Origin: JAJXXT01 sp963764465
GTDB taxonomy: Bacteria > Pseudomonadota > Alphaproteobacteria > Acetobacterales > Acetobacteraceae
Direction: 5' to 3'
Assembly (NCBI GenBank): GCA_963764465.1
Contig: CAVXSO010000006.1
Location: 868,001-932,000, forward strand
Length of the DNA: 64,000 bases
Every line of letters starts with the position of its first letter. Position 1 is the first letter of the stretch. A program made the translations under genes and the position numbers. Positions 50,728 to 60,802 of this stretch are shown here, in pieces. The notes under the pieces were generated by a model that did not search any database, was not told the DNA's origin, and worked only from the letters and a program-made list of their open reading frames with translations.

Positions 50728-51434
50728 GCGGGGCTTGCGCGATCGCGGTGATGGCGAAGGCACCGGTGGCGGGGCGGGCGAAGACGCGGCTGGTGCCGCC
50801 GCTGGATGCCGCGCAGGCGGCGGCGCTCGCGGCTTCGTTCATTGCCGATACCACCGCCAATATCTGCGCGGCGGGGCTGGCTGCCTATGCCGCCTATGCG
50901 CCCGCGGGGGACGAGGCGGTGCTGGCGGCGGCGTGCGCGCCGGGGACGCGGCTGTTGCTGGCGGATGGCTCGCGCGGCGAGGCGCCTGGCGTGGCGGGGC
51001 TGGGACGCGCGCTGCTGCACGCGGCGCGCGGACTGCTGGCACTCGGGCATGAAAGCGCATGTCTGCTGAGCGCCGATGCCCCGACCGTGCCGACAGGCTT
51101 TCTGGCCGAGGCGGCACGGCTGCTGGCGATGCCGGGCGAGCGGGCGGTGCTGGGGCCGGCGGAGGATGGCGGGTACTGGCTGCTGGGGCTGCGCGCGGCG
51201 CATGCGCGGCTGTTCGCGGACATCGCGTGGAGCACGGGGAACGTTGCCGAGGCGACGCGGACGCGGGCGCGCGAGATCGGGCTCGAGCTTGCCGAGTTGC
51301 CCGTGTGGTACGACGTGGATGACGGGCAGAGCCTGGCGCGGCTGCACCGCGAGCTTGCGGACCCGTCGCGCGATGCCTTCGCGGCGCCGGCGACGCGGGC
51401 GGCGCTCCGGCGGCTCGCGGCTTTCGCCGCATGA
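50724..51434 (+). CDS. DUF2064/TIGR04282-type glycosyltransferase-like protein
   Basis: The 236-residue protein has the family fingerprint AVMAKAPVAGRAKTRLVPPLD, the SADAPTVP loop and GPAEDGGYWLLGL, all of a nucleotide-sugar-binding Rossmann fold related to cofactor-type GT-A enzymes. It lies in a run of 4-bp overlaps between the molybdoenzyme and a membrane glycosyltransferase. Homologues are found beside radical SAM and GT2 genes in other bacteria; the product is unknown. Confidence 0.85.
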   Translation: MSGACAIAVMAKAPVAGRAKTRLVPPLDAAQAAALAASFIADTTANICAAGLAAYAAYAPAGDEAVLAAACAPGTRLLLADGSRGEAPGVAGLGRALLHAARGLLALGHESACLLSADAPTVPTGFLAEAARLLAMPGERAVLGPAEDGGYWLLGLRAAHARLFADIAWSTGNVAEATRTRAREIGLELAELPVWYDVDDGQSLARLHRELADPSRDAFAAPATRAALRRLAAFAA

Positions 51435-52735
51435 CGCGCGGGCTATGGCTGCTCGGCGGAGGGATCGTGGCGGTGACGCTCGCGGGGGCGGCGCTGCATC
51501 GGCGGGGGGCGGTGGATCTCGGCTCCGACACGCGCAAGCTGGTGTTCGCCGTGCTGCTGCTGGCGGCAACGGCGATGTATTTCGTTGCGGTATCGATGCT
51601 GTTGCGCGAGCGCGCGCGGCTTGGCCCGGTGCTGGCGGTGGCGGGGGCGTTGCAGATCGTGGCGTTTGTCTCGCCACCGTTCCTTTCGACCGACATCTAC
51701 CGCTATGTCTGGGATGGGCGGGTGCAGAATGCGGGAATCAATCCGTATCGGTATCGGCCGGCGGACGAGGCGCTCGCGGGGCTGCGCGACGGGGCGGTCT
51801 TTCCCAACATCAACCGGGCGGCGACGGCGCGGACCATTTATCCGCCGGCGGCGCAGATGGTGTTTGCCGCGATCGGGCGGGTGATGCCGGACGGACGATG
51901 GGCGCTGTGGGGCGTGAAGGGCGCGATGCTGCTCGCGATGGCGGTGGCGGTGGCGGCGATGGCGCGGCTGCTGGTGATGGCGGGATTGCCCGTGTCACGG
52001 GTGGCGATCCTGGCGTGGAATCCGCTCGCGGCGTGGGAGTTCGCGGGCAACGGGCATGTGGACGCGCTCGGCATCGCCTTCCTCGCGCTGGCGATGCTGG
52101 CGCTGGCGGGGCGGCGCGCGGCGGCGGCCGGAGCGTGGCTGGGGCTCGCGATCCTGGTGAAGTTCCTGCCGATGGTGCTGGCACCCGCGTTCTGGCGGCG
52201 CGGGCGGTGGTGGGCGGCGGGTTCCTGCGTGGCGGTGATGGTGGCGATGTACCTGCCCTATCTCGGCGTGGGGTGGCATGTGTTCGGTTTCCTCGGCGGA
52301 TATCCGCACGACGAGGGGCTGGATACGGCGCGCGGGTTCTATCCGCTGGAACTGTTCTCCGCCGTGGCGAGGCTGCCGGGATGGGCGCCGGCGCTCTATG
52401 TGCTGGCGGGGCTCGCGGTGCTCGGCGTGCTGGCCTGGCGCGTCGCGACCCGCGAGGCGGAGGGGGGCATCGAGGGCATGGCAGGCGATGTGCTGGTGCT
52501 TTCGGCGGCGGTGACGCTGGTGATCTCGCCGCATTATGCCTGGTATTTTCCGTGGGTCGCGCTGCCGGCCTGCGTTGCGCCGCGGCCCTGGGCGATCGCG
52601 CTCTCGGCGCTGCCGGCGGTGTTCTATTTCGATCCGCTCGGCGCCACTCTCCTGATGCGCAGCCTGGTGTATCTTCCCGTGGTGGCGCTGGCGCTGCGCG
52701 GATACCTCACCGTTCCACGCTGGAGGTCAGCATGA
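51431..52735 (+). CDS. GT-C-type membrane glycosyltransferase (GT87/mannosyltransferase-like)
   Basis: The 434-residue protein has about ten membrane helices and the polyprenyl-phosphate-sugar transferase motif STDIYRYVWDGRVQNAGINPYRY in the first periplasmic loop, with its catalytic-type Asp. SPHYAWYFPWVALPA near the end is also typical. It would transfer a sugar from a lipid carrier on the periplasmic side. It is coupled by ATGA overlaps to genes on both sides. Confidence 0.83.
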   Translation: MTRGLWLLGGGIVAVTLAGAALHRRGAVDLGSDTRKLVFAVLLLAATAMYFVAVSMLLRERARLGPVLAVAGALQIVAFVSPPFLSTDIYRYVWDGRVQNAGINPYRYRPADEALAGLRDGAVFPNINRAATARTIYPPAAQMVFAAIGRVMPDGRWALWGVKGAMLLAMAVAVAAMARLLVMAGLPVSRVAILAWNPLAAWEFAGNGHVDALGIAFLALAMLALAGRRAAAAGAWLGLAILVKFLPMVLAPAFWRRGRWWAAGSCVAVMVAMYLPYLGVGWHVFGFLGGYPHDEGLDTARGFYPLELFSAVARLPGWAPALYVLAGLAVLGVLAWRVATREAEGGIEGMAGDVLVLSAAVTLVISPHYAWYFPWVALPACVAPRPWAIALSALPAVFYFDPLGATLLMRSLVYLPVVALALRGYLTVPRWRSA

Positions 52736-53778
52736 ACCAGCTTGCCGATCCGACGCGCTACTTCGAGACGGTCGCGGCCGAGCGCGACGAGCATGCGCGC
52801 GCGATGCCGGTCTGCCTCTACCTGGAGGTGACGAACCGCTGCAATCTGTTGTGCGAGACCTGCCCGCGGACGTTCGACGAGTTGGAAAAGCCCGCGGATA
52901 TGTCGATGGCGCTGTTCACGTCCATCGTGGACCAGGTGCCGGAGCTGGCGCGGGCGGTGCTGCATGGCGTGGGCGAGCCGATGCTGGTAAGGCACCTGCC
53001 GCAGATGGTTGCATATCTGAAACAGCGCGGCGTGCATGTGCTGTTCAACACCAATGGCACGCTGCTGACGCGAAGGCATGGGGAGGCGCTGGTTGCGGCG
53101 GGGCTCGACGAGCTGCGGGTGTCGCTGGACGCGGCCGACGCGGCGACGTTCAAGGCGGTGCGGGGGCGGGATTACTTCGCCCGGATCGTGCGCAACGTGA
53201 AGGCGTTCGTGGCGCTGAAGAAGGAACTGGGCGCGGAGAAGCCGGTGGTTTCGCTCTGGCTCACGGGGCTCAAGGAAACCATCGCGCAGTTGCCGGATTT
53301 CGTGCGTATCGGGCACGAGATCGGGGTCGCATCCGTGCATCTGCAGCGGCTGGTCTTCGCGGCCTCGCCGTATGGGCTGGCGCGGGAGGAAAGCTCGCTG
53401 TTCGAGCGGACGCGGGCGGAGGAGGAAGCGGCGATCGAGGCGGCGACGCGCCTCGCTGGCTCGATCGGGATTCGTTTCGATGCTTCCGGGGCGACGGAGC
53501 CGGAGACGTCGCTCAGGCGGGAACCTGCTGACCGGCCGTGGAGCCTTTGCCGGCGGCCGTGGTCGCTGATGTATTTCACGGCGCATGGGCGGGCGATTCC
53601 GTGCTGCATCGCGCCGTTCTCCCAGCCGGGATACGAGAACTACACGCTGGGCGATGCGACGCAGGCGAGCCTGCGCGAGATCTGGAACGGGGCGGAATAC
53701 AAGGCATTCCGGCGCGCGCTGCTTTCCGACGCGCCGCCCGTGGCGTGCCAGAATTGCGGGCTGCGCTGGAGCCTCTGA
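52732..53778 (+). CDS. Radical SAM enzyme with SPASM-type C-terminus
   Basis: The 348-residue enzyme has the SAM cluster motif Cys37-x3-Cys41-x2-Cys44 in EVTNRCNLLCETCPRT, HGVGEPML as the GGE-like loop, and LDELRVSLDAA. The C-terminal part has an auxiliary-cluster pattern: SLCRRPW, AIPCCIAPF, then LGDATQASLREIWNGAEYKAFR and CQNCG. Such enzymes modify peptides or small molecules. No short precursor peptide gene was found between its neighbours. Confidence 0.88.
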   Translation: MNQLADPTRYFETVAAERDEHARAMPVCLYLEVTNRCNLLCETCPRTFDELEKPADMSMALFTSIVDQVPELARAVLHGVGEPMLVRHLPQMVAYLKQRGVHVLFNTNGTLLTRRHGEALVAAGLDELRVSLDAADAATFKAVRGRDYFARIVRNVKAFVALKKELGAEKPVVSLWLTGLKETIAQLPDFVRIGHEIGVASVHLQRLVFAASPYGLAREESSLFERTRAEEEAAIEAATRLAGSIGIRFDASGATEPETSLRREPADRPWSLCRRPWSLMYFTAHGRAIPCCIAPFSQPGYENYTLGDATQASLREIWNGAEYKAFRRALLSDAPPVACQNCGLRWSL

Positions 53779-53798
53779 CGGCGGGGACGAAGGGCGCT

Positions 53799-54488
53799 GT
53801 GCGGGTGGCCGCGATCATTCCGGTGCTGAACGAGGAAGCGGCGATCGGGCGCGTGGTGCGCGAGTTGCCGCGTGACCTGGTGGGCGAGGTGATCGTCGCG
53901 GATGGCGGCAGCAGCGATGGCACGCGCGAGGCCGCGCGCGAGGCCGGGGCCGTGGTGATCGATGCCGGGCGCGGCTATGGGCGGGCCTGCGCCGCGGGGG
54001 CGGCGGCGACGGGCGCGGAGATGCTGCTGTTCCTCGATGGCGACGGGGCGGACCGGGGGGACCTGGCGGGACGGCTGGTGGAACCGTTGCTGCGGGGCGA
54101 AGCGGATTTCTGCATCGCCTCGCGCACGCGCGGGGAGCGCGAGGCGGGCTCGATGCTGTGGCACCAGGTGCTGGCCGGAAGGCTCGCGGGGATGGGGATC
54201 GGGCTGCTGACGGGCGTGCGGTATTCGGACATGTGCGCGTTTCGCGCCATCACCCGGGCAGCGCTCGCGCGGCTGGCGCTGCGCGAGATGACGTATGGCT
54301 GGAATATCGAGATGCAGATGCAGGCGGCACGGGCGGGGCTGCGCATTCGCGAGATACCCCTGCCCTACCGCCGGCGCGCCGGGGGCGCGAGCAAGGTGGC
54401 GGGTTCGCTCTCCGGCACCGTGCGGGCGGGGACGCGGATCCTCGCGACATTCGCGCGGGTGGCCGCCTCGCCGCGGCCGCCAGGCTGA
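53799..54488 (+). CDS. Family 2 glycosyltransferase (GT-A)
   Basis: The 229-residue protein begins MRVAAIIPVLNEEAAIGRVV, with VADGGSSDGT and the DxD-type LFLDGDGAD; MTYGWNIEMQMQAARAGLRIREIPLPYRRRAGGASKV matches polyprenyl-phosphate glucosyl/mannosyltransferases. Such an enzyme could load the lipid carrier used by the GT-C enzyme two genes upstream. The GTG at 53799 was chosen because AAGGG precedes it; the longer frame runs over the radical SAM gene. Confidence 0.87.
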   Translation: MRVAAIIPVLNEEAAIGRVVRELPRDLVGEVIVADGGSSDGTREAAREAGAVVIDAGRGYGRACAAGAAATGAEMLLFLDGDGADRGDLAGRLVEPLLRGEADFCIASRTRGEREAGSMLWHQVLAGRLAGMGIGLLTGVRYSDMCAFRAITRAALARLALREMTYGWNIEMQMQAARAGLRIREIPLPYRRRAGGASKVAGSLSGTVRAGTRILATFARVAASPRPPG

Positions 54489-54515
54489 CGCGGATCCCCG
54501 GCGGCAAGGAACCTG

Positions 54516-54544
54516 TTGACCGGGGTGCGGCAGCCTCCTAGCGT
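54516..54544 (+). promoter_or_regulatory. Candidate sigma-70 promoter of the ABC importer
   Basis: TTGACC (54516-54521) and TAGCGT (54539-54544) are separated by 17 bp. A start near 54552 would give a 30-nt leader with GGGAGGG before the ATG at 54582. Downstream DNA is locally AT-rich (CATAAAACTGTCACAATAAAC). Confidence 0.5.
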
Positions 54545-54581
54545 GCTGTCATAAAACTGTCACAATAAACGGGAGGGAAAC

Positions 54582-55706
54582 ATGTTCCGAACGCTGCGCG
54601 CGGTCGCGATTGCGGGTGCCGTGCTGCTGCCGTCGCTGGCGATGGCCGAGCCGCCGACGGTGAGCATCGTGGACACGCTGTCGGGGCCGAATTTCCAGGC
54701 CTTCTGGCACAGCTACCTGATCCCCACGATCGAGAAGGAAGCGGGGGTCAAGGTCAAGTACACGCTCGGCGCCGGACCGACGCTGCAGCTGCAGATGAAG
54801 TCCTGGAAGCAGAACGAGCCGGTCTTCACGCTGCTGTTCGTCAAGGGGCTCGACCTCTCCAACTTCGTGACTGCCGGGATCGCGCTCGACAAGCTGTATC
54901 CGGACCGCAAGGCCGAGATCCCGAACATGTCGATGATCCCCGCGGACTTCCTCGACAGCAACAACGGTGTGAAGCTGAACGGGACCGGGCTGATTTTCTG
55001 GCGGGCGCAATTCGACCTTGTCTACAACTCGAAGTTCATCAAGGACCCGCCGAAGACATGGGACGAGTTCTATCAGCGGCGTAGCGAGTTCGCGGGACAT
55101 ATCGGCATCATCCGGCCGGACGCGGCCTCCGGCGGCGGGAGGGCGTTCATCTATTCGTTCCTGAAGGCGAACGGGGTGGATTTCTCGAAGCCGATGGACG
55201 AGCTGGTGAAGACGCCGGAGTGGACGAAGGCGTGGGACAAGTTCAAGGAATTCTCGAAGTCGTTCGCGCAGCCCGTGGCGTCCTCCCCGCCGGTGATGTT
55301 CCACCAGTTCCAGACCGAGCAGGTGTGGATCACCGACTACGCGCAGGACTACTCGCTGTGGAGCGCGGACCAGGGGCAGTTGCCGCCGACGACCAAGGCG
55401 GCGCCGCTCGACGTGAACATCGTGGGCGCGTCCAACGCCTGGTGCGTGGTGCCGGCGACGGATTCGCCAGAGCAGAAGGCAGCGGCCTACAAGGTGATCA
55501 ACGTGCTGCTGTCGCCCGCGGTGCAGAACCAGATGCTCGAGGTGATGTACGAGTATCCGGGCACGGATGCGTGGAAGACCGCGGACCCGAAGGTATGGAA
55601 CAAGATCCCGAAGGTGGACGAGGCGGAGGCGCATGGCACCCGCATCACCAACTTCGACGCCATCACCTATATCCAGCAGCATGGCATGGAGCACGTGGCG
55701 CAGTAG
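54582..55706 (+). CDS. ABC importer periplasmic binding protein, spermidine/iron type
   Basis: The 374-residue protein has a signal peptide ending in LAMAE (about residue 23) and the SBP type II layout: VSIVDTLSGPNFQAFWHSYLIP, KNEPVFTLLF-type ligand loop, then FWRAQFDLVYNSKFIKDPPKTWDEF and KVINVLLSPAVQNQM. This is the family of PotD, FbpA and related binders. The ligand is unknown. It leads a four-gene importer operon with its own promoter. Confidence 0.88.
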   Translation: MFRTLRAVAIAGAVLLPSLAMAEPPTVSIVDTLSGPNFQAFWHSYLIPTIEKEAGVKVKYTLGAGPTLQLQMKSWKQNEPVFTLLFVKGLDLSNFVTAGIALDKLYPDRKAEIPNMSMIPADFLDSNNGVKLNGTGLIFWRAQFDLVYNSKFIKDPPKTWDEFYQRRSEFAGHIGIIRPDAASGGGRAFIYSFLKANGVDFSKPMDELVKTPEWTKAWDKFKEFSKSFAQPVASSPPVMFHQFQTEQVWITDYAQDYSLWSADQGQLPPTTKAAPLDVNIVGASNAWCVVPATDSPEQKAAAYKVINVLLSPAVQNQMLEVMYEYPGTDAWKTADPKVWNKIPKVDEAEAHGTRITNFDAITYIQQHGMEHVAQ

Positions 55707-55710
55707 AACC

Positions 55711-56559
55711 ATGCCGCGCCTCGGCGGAGGAGGGTTCACCGCCCTCCTCCTGCTGCCGCTCGTCGCCTTCCTGGCCCTCGCGTTCTACTATCCGCTCGGC
55801 TTCACCGTGGCGCAGAGCCTGACGGATGCGAAGGGCTATGCGACGCTGGGCAATTTCGCGGCCTTCCTCGGCAGCCGCGCGGGGTGGGCGACGCTGGGGG
55901 TGACGCTGCTGCTCTCGGCGCTGGCGACGGTTGCCTCCCTGCTGCTGTGCCTGCCGCTGGCGTTCCTGCTGCGCCGGCGCTTCGCGGGGATCGGGGCGGT
56001 ACGGTTCCTGATGATGGTGCCGATCACCATTCCGGCGCTGGTGGGCGCGCTCGGGCTGCTGATTCTCTATGACCGGACGGGGTGGGTGAACGCGCTGCTG
56101 GTGCGGGGGCTGCACCTGTTCTCCCAACCGGTGCCGATCGACTACACGCTGGGCGGGCTGGTGCTGTTCTACGTGTGGATGTTCTTCCCATACGGCGCGC
56201 TGGTGATTGTGGCGGCGCTGGGGGGAATGGACCCGGCGGTGGAGGAAGCGGCGCAGGTCTGCGGCGCGCCGCCGTGGCGGGTGCTGGTGCGCGTGATCCT
56301 GCCGCTGCTGCGCCCTGCCCTGCTCGCCGGGTCCGTGATGATTTTCCTGCAGTGCTTCGGCGCGTTCAGCGTGCCGCTGATCGCCGGCGGCAATTGGCAG
56401 CCGATCGCGGTGCGCATCTACACCGTCGCCAACGTGTTCCTGGACTGGCATGCCGCGAGTGCCATGGCGGTGGTGATGGCGGTGATCCAGTGCGTGCTGG
56501 TGTTCGCCTACCAGATGCTGGCGGACCGCGCGGCAGGGCGCCAGGCGACGCGGGCATGA
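55711..56559 (+). CDS. ABC importer permease 1 (PotB-like)
   Basis: A 282-residue six-helix permease. The coupling loop reads AAQVCGAPPWRVLVRVILPLLRPALLAG, the EAA-type motif. It starts 4 bp after the binding-protein stop and overlaps permease 2 by 4 bp. The short N-terminus MPRLGGGGFTALLLLPLVAFLAL is a membrane helix. Confidence 0.9.
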   Translation: MPRLGGGGFTALLLLPLVAFLALAFYYPLGFTVAQSLTDAKGYATLGNFAAFLGSRAGWATLGVTLLLSALATVASLLLCLPLAFLLRRRFAGIGAVRFLMMVPITIPALVGALGLLILYDRTGWVNALLVRGLHLFSQPVPIDYTLGGLVLFYVWMFFPYGALVIVAALGGMDPAVEEAAQVCGAPPWRVLVRVILPLLRPALLAGSVMIFLQCFGAFSVPLIAGGNWQPIAVRIYTVANVFLDWHAASAMAVVMAVIQCVLVFAYQMLADRAAGRQATRA

Positions 56560-57352
56560 CCAGGCGCATCCTGCTTGCGGTGCTGCTGCCGCTGTTCGTG
56601 CTGTTCATCGTGCTGCCGCTGGTGATGGTGGCGATCGAGGGCCTGGGCGAGAACTGGTTCGGAGCCGCGCTGCTGCCCTCCGGATGGACGTTGCGCTGGT
56701 TCCGTTACGCGGCAGAAACGTCGGATCTCAAGGCGGTGCTGCTCAACACCGCGACGATCGCGCTGCTGGCGACGTTCTTCTCGCTCGCGGTCGCGCTGCC
56801 GGCGGCGTGGGCGCTGGCACGGCGCAACGTGGCGTTCAAGGCGGCGCTGGTGGCGCTGGTGCTGCTGCCGCGGATGATCCCCGAGATCACGTTCGCACTC
56901 GGCGTGGCGCGGATCTTCTACAACTTCGACCTGACGAACACGTATCTCGGGATCGCGCTGGCGCACGTGATTCTCGCGGCACCGTTCGCGGTGCTGGTGC
57001 TGACATCCACCTTCGAGGGGATGGATCAGCGGCTGCTGGAGGCGGGGCGGGTGTGCGGCTGCGGGCCGCTGGCGCTGGGGCTGCGGGTGATCCTGCCGCT
57101 GGCGATGCCGGGGATCATCGCCGCGGCGCTGTTTTCGTTCCTTGCGTCCTATAACGATTTCGTTCTGACCCTGCTTGTCTATGGCCCCGATACGGTGACG
57201 CTTCCGGTGCAGACCTATCTTTCGATCGGTAACGGCTACATGTCCGTCGCCGGTGCCATCAGCGTGATTCTGCTGGCCCCTTCCCTGCTGTTCCTGCTGC
57301 TGCTGCTGCGCATGGTGCGGCCGGAGACGCTGCTCGGGGGGATGAAGGGCGC

Positions 57353-57356
<4 letters not shown>
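56556..57356 (+). CDS. ABC importer permease 2 (PotC-like)
   Basis: A 266-residue permease with the coupling loop EAGRVCGCGPLALGLRVILPLAMPGIIAA and the family SFLASYNDFVLTLL segment. It overlaps permease 1 and the ATPase gene by 4 bp each. Confidence 0.9.
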
Positions 57357-58402
<1,046 letters not shown>

Positions 58403-58412
58403 AGCCCTGGCG

Positions 58413-58444
58413 GCCTGGCCGGAACCGGCGATGGTCGGCCAGGC
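58413..58444. terminator. Hairpin between convergent ABC ATPase and ridA genes
   Basis: GCCTGGCCG and CGGCCAGGC form a perfect 9-bp stem around a 14-nt loop, directly after the ATPase stop and before the end of the RidA gene. No U-tract, so termination is inferred from position only. Confidence 0.4.
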
Positions 58445-58481
58445 TGATGACAATGCGTGCCAGACCGTAACGAGGGCGGTT

Positions 58482-58889
58482 TCAGGCGGGCAGGACGGCG
58501 ACGGCCTCGATCTCGAACAGCATGCCGGGGGCAGCAAGTGCCGCGACGCCGAGCGCGGTGGAGGCGGGTGGCGGGAGGGTGCCGAGGTGACGGTCCCGCA
58601 CCTCGCGGTAGGTGGCGATCTGGTTCGCAATATCCGTGAAGAAGACCGTCATTTTCGTGACGTTCTCGAAACCGCCGCCGACAGCGGCGAGGGCGGCGGC
58701 GAGGTTGGCGAAGGCCTGCTCCACCTGGGCGCGAAAATCCGGCGCGAGCCTGCCGTCTGGCGCCACGCCGACCTGGCCGGAGATGAAGGCGATGCGCGCC
58801 GGCGAGGTTGCCGCGACGACATGCGTGTAGCCGCGTGGCGTGTGCATGCCGGCGGGGTTTTCGTGGCGGATCGGGGCGGATGCGGCCAT
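58482..58889 (-). CDS. RidA/YjgF-family protein
   Basis: The 135-residue trimeric-fold protein has FISGQVGVAPDGRL, ALAAVGGGFENVTKMTVFFTDI and ASTALGVAALAAPGMLFEIEAVAVLP, as in enamine/imine deaminases. The Arg that marks true RidA (in the R-T/S motif) is replaced in ASTALGV, so it may belong to a Rid2-type subgroup. Stands alone at the convergent end of the ABC operon. Confidence 0.9.
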   Translation of the reverse strand: MAASAPIRHENPAGMHTPRGYTHVVAATSPARIAFISGQVGVAPDGRLAPDFRAQVEQAFANLAAALAAVGGGFENVTKMTVFFTDIANQIATYREVRDRHLGTLPPPASTALGVAALAAPGMLFEIEAVAVLPA

Positions 58890-58916
58890 GTCGGTCTCCC
58901 TATTGCTGCTGTGTTT

Positions 58917-59810
58917 TCATTGCTGCCGTGTTTTCGGGTCGTAGGTGGCGTGGCGGACGACGATGCGAAATCCGTCGCGGGCGAGCGAGGCTTTGACCCA
59001 GCCGCCGGTGGGGCAGCAATTGGCGTCGTCCTGCCTCCAGAGGCCGCTTTCGGCGGTCATCGCCTTCCAGTCGGGGTACACGCCTTTCCAGATTTCGAGC
59101 CCGCGCGGGACGAAGCGGAGCATGCCGGGGACGATGGGGTCCATGTCGATCTGGCGCCATCCGTCGCCCTGGCGCGCGTAGATCGTTTCGGCGGAGAAAT
59201 CGCCGGTGCCGTCGAAGGCGCCTTGCAGGTCCAGCACGTCGCCCTCGATCGCGATCAGTTCCGGGGCTTCGAAGCGTGCGCCTTCCTGGTCGTTCCAGAC
59301 CAGCGGGATCGCCTGGCCGCCTGCGGCGCGCAGGACCATGACGCCGGCGCCGATGCGCATGGCGGGGCTATCGTCGTCGTAGCGGCGGAGTTGCCAGAGC
59401 AGGCCATTGGGTAGCGCGCCTTGGTGCTCCACGCGGCAATGCGGAGCCATGTGGGCGGGGGCGATGCAGCGCGTGGCGACATCGGCGGCGTTGACGGGTT
59501 TGCGGGCTGCTTCGTCGGCCACGGCCATGGCGGTGAGCGCGGCGGCGCGGGAAGCCATGTCCCTTTGCAGGGTGGCGGCGTCCGGCGCCTTGTCGCGATC
59601 GGCCAGCCACGCGCGCTGGCCGTCGCGCAGGTCGATCTCGCGTGGGGTGACGGCGAGTGCGCTTGCGTAGGCGGCGGCGACCGCCGCGTCCCCGCGGGAG
59701 AGCCTGGGGTCGGCGCAGATGCGCCTTTCGGTGGCGGTGGCGGCGTGGGCGCAGTCGAAGCTCGCGGCGTGCGCCTGGGAAAGCAGCAGGGCGAGCAGGA
59801 GCGCCAGCAT
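58917..59810 (-). CDS. Secreted protein with LprI-like (DUF1311) N-domain
   Basis: The 297-residue protein starts with a short signal (MLALLLALLLSQAHA). Residues 16-75 match the LprI/DUF1311 pattern SFDCAHAATATERRICADPRLSRGDAAVAAAYASAL with two Cys likely bonded. A C-terminal domain of about 180 residues (GVMVLRAAGGQAIPLVW, then GDGWRQIDMDPIVPGMLRFVPRGLEIWKGVYPDW) is not recognised. LprI-like domains inhibit lysozyme in some species; that role is not proven here. Confidence 0.75.
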   Translation of the reverse strand: MLALLLALLLSQAHAASFDCAHAATATERRICADPRLSRGDAAVAAAYASALAVTPREIDLRDGQRAWLADRDKAPDAATLQRDMASRAAALTAMAVADEAARKPVNAADVATRCIAPAHMAPHCRVEHQGALPNGLLWQLRRYDDDSPAMRIGAGVMVLRAAGGQAIPLVWNDQEGARFEAPELIAIEGDVLDLQGAFDGTGDFSAETIYARQGDGWRQIDMDPIVPGMLRFVPRGLEIWKGVYPDWKAMTAESGLWRQDDANCCPTGGWVKASLARDGFRIVVRHATYDPKTRQQ

Positions 59811-59838
59811 GGTGACGCTATAGCACGGAAATGGCGTC

Positions 59839-60780
59839 TCAGACCTGGGTCCACACCTGACCTGGGCGGAAGGCGGTGAAGCCCTCGATGCCCTCGCGGG
59901 CGCAGGCTTCGGCGAGGCGACGGGCGGGGGCCTCGATGGCTTCGTCGGTGAGGTGGAAAGTGCCCCAGTGGTGGCCGATGCCGTGGCGCGCGCCGAGCAG
60001 GCGGTAGGCGGCGATGGCGTCGTCCGGGTCCATGTGGTGCGGGTGCATGAACCAGCGCGGCTCGTAGGCGCCGATGGGCAGCGAGGCGAGGAGCGGCGGG
60101 CCGAAGCGGGCACGCAGTTCGGCGAAGAGGACGCCGTCGTGAAACCCAGTGTCGCCGATGTGCAGGATGAGGCCGGCGGGTGTTTCGATGGCGAAACCAC
60201 ACCAGAGGGCGCGGTTGCGGTCCCAGGGGGTGCGGGCGGACCAGTGGTGGCAGGGGATGGCGTGGGCGCGGATTCCAGGGGCGAGGTCCACCGCCTCGCC
60301 CCAGTCCACCTCGCGGGCGCCACCGGGGATGGCGCGGGCGTTGCCCAGGGGAGTGATGACGGGCGGGGCGGCGGCCTGGCGGGCGCGGAGCCGGCGCAAG
60401 GTTGCGCGATCGAGATGGTCATAGTGGCCGTGGGTGACGAGGATGGCGTCCAACGGTGGCAGGTCCGCGAGGGCCACGCCGGGTTCGTTGCGGCGCCAGG
60501 GGCCGGCGAAGCGGAAGGGGCTGGCGCGGCGGCTCCAGACCGGGTCGACGAGGATGTTGGCGCCTGCGGCCTGGTAGAGGAGCGTCGCGTGGCCGACGAG
60601 GGTGGCGCGGAGAGGCTCGCTGCTGGCGGGCGGGTGATCGTGGAAGGGCGACGGGAAATGCTCCGGCCATTCCGGGCGCCGGGTCATGCGCCAGCGCAGC
60701 AGTTCGGCTCGGGAACGGGCGGGGATGCGCTGCCAGGGGTTGTGGAAGCGCTCGCCGTCGTGGTGGGCGGGCCAGGTCAT
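59839..60780 (-). CDS. MBL-fold metallohydrolase (UlaG/NAPE-PLD-like)
   Basis: A 313-residue metallo-beta-lactamase-fold protein with VGHATLLYQAAGANILVDPVWSRRASPF, the metal motif THGHYDHLD, GDTGFHDG and HHMDPDDAIAAYRLLGARHGIGHHWGTF. The pattern matches the NAPE-hydrolysing phospholipase D-like group common in bacteria. No signal peptide. Substrate unknown. Confidence 0.88.
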   Translation of the reverse strand: MTWPAHHDGERFHNPWQRIPARSRAELLRWRMTRRPEWPEHFPSPFHDHPPASSEPLRATLVGHATLLYQAAGANILVDPVWSRRASPFRFAGPWRRNEPGVALADLPPLDAILVTHGHYDHLDRATLRRLRARQAAAPPVITPLGNARAIPGGAREVDWGEAVDLAPGIRAHAIPCHHWSARTPWDRNRALWCGFAIETPAGLILHIGDTGFHDGVLFAELRARFGPPLLASLPIGAYEPRWFMHPHHMDPDDAIAAYRLLGARHGIGHHWGTFHLTDEAIEAPARRLAEACAREGIEGFTAFRPGQVWTQV

Positions 60781-60802
60781 GGGGCGGATATTGGGGCGGT
60801 GC

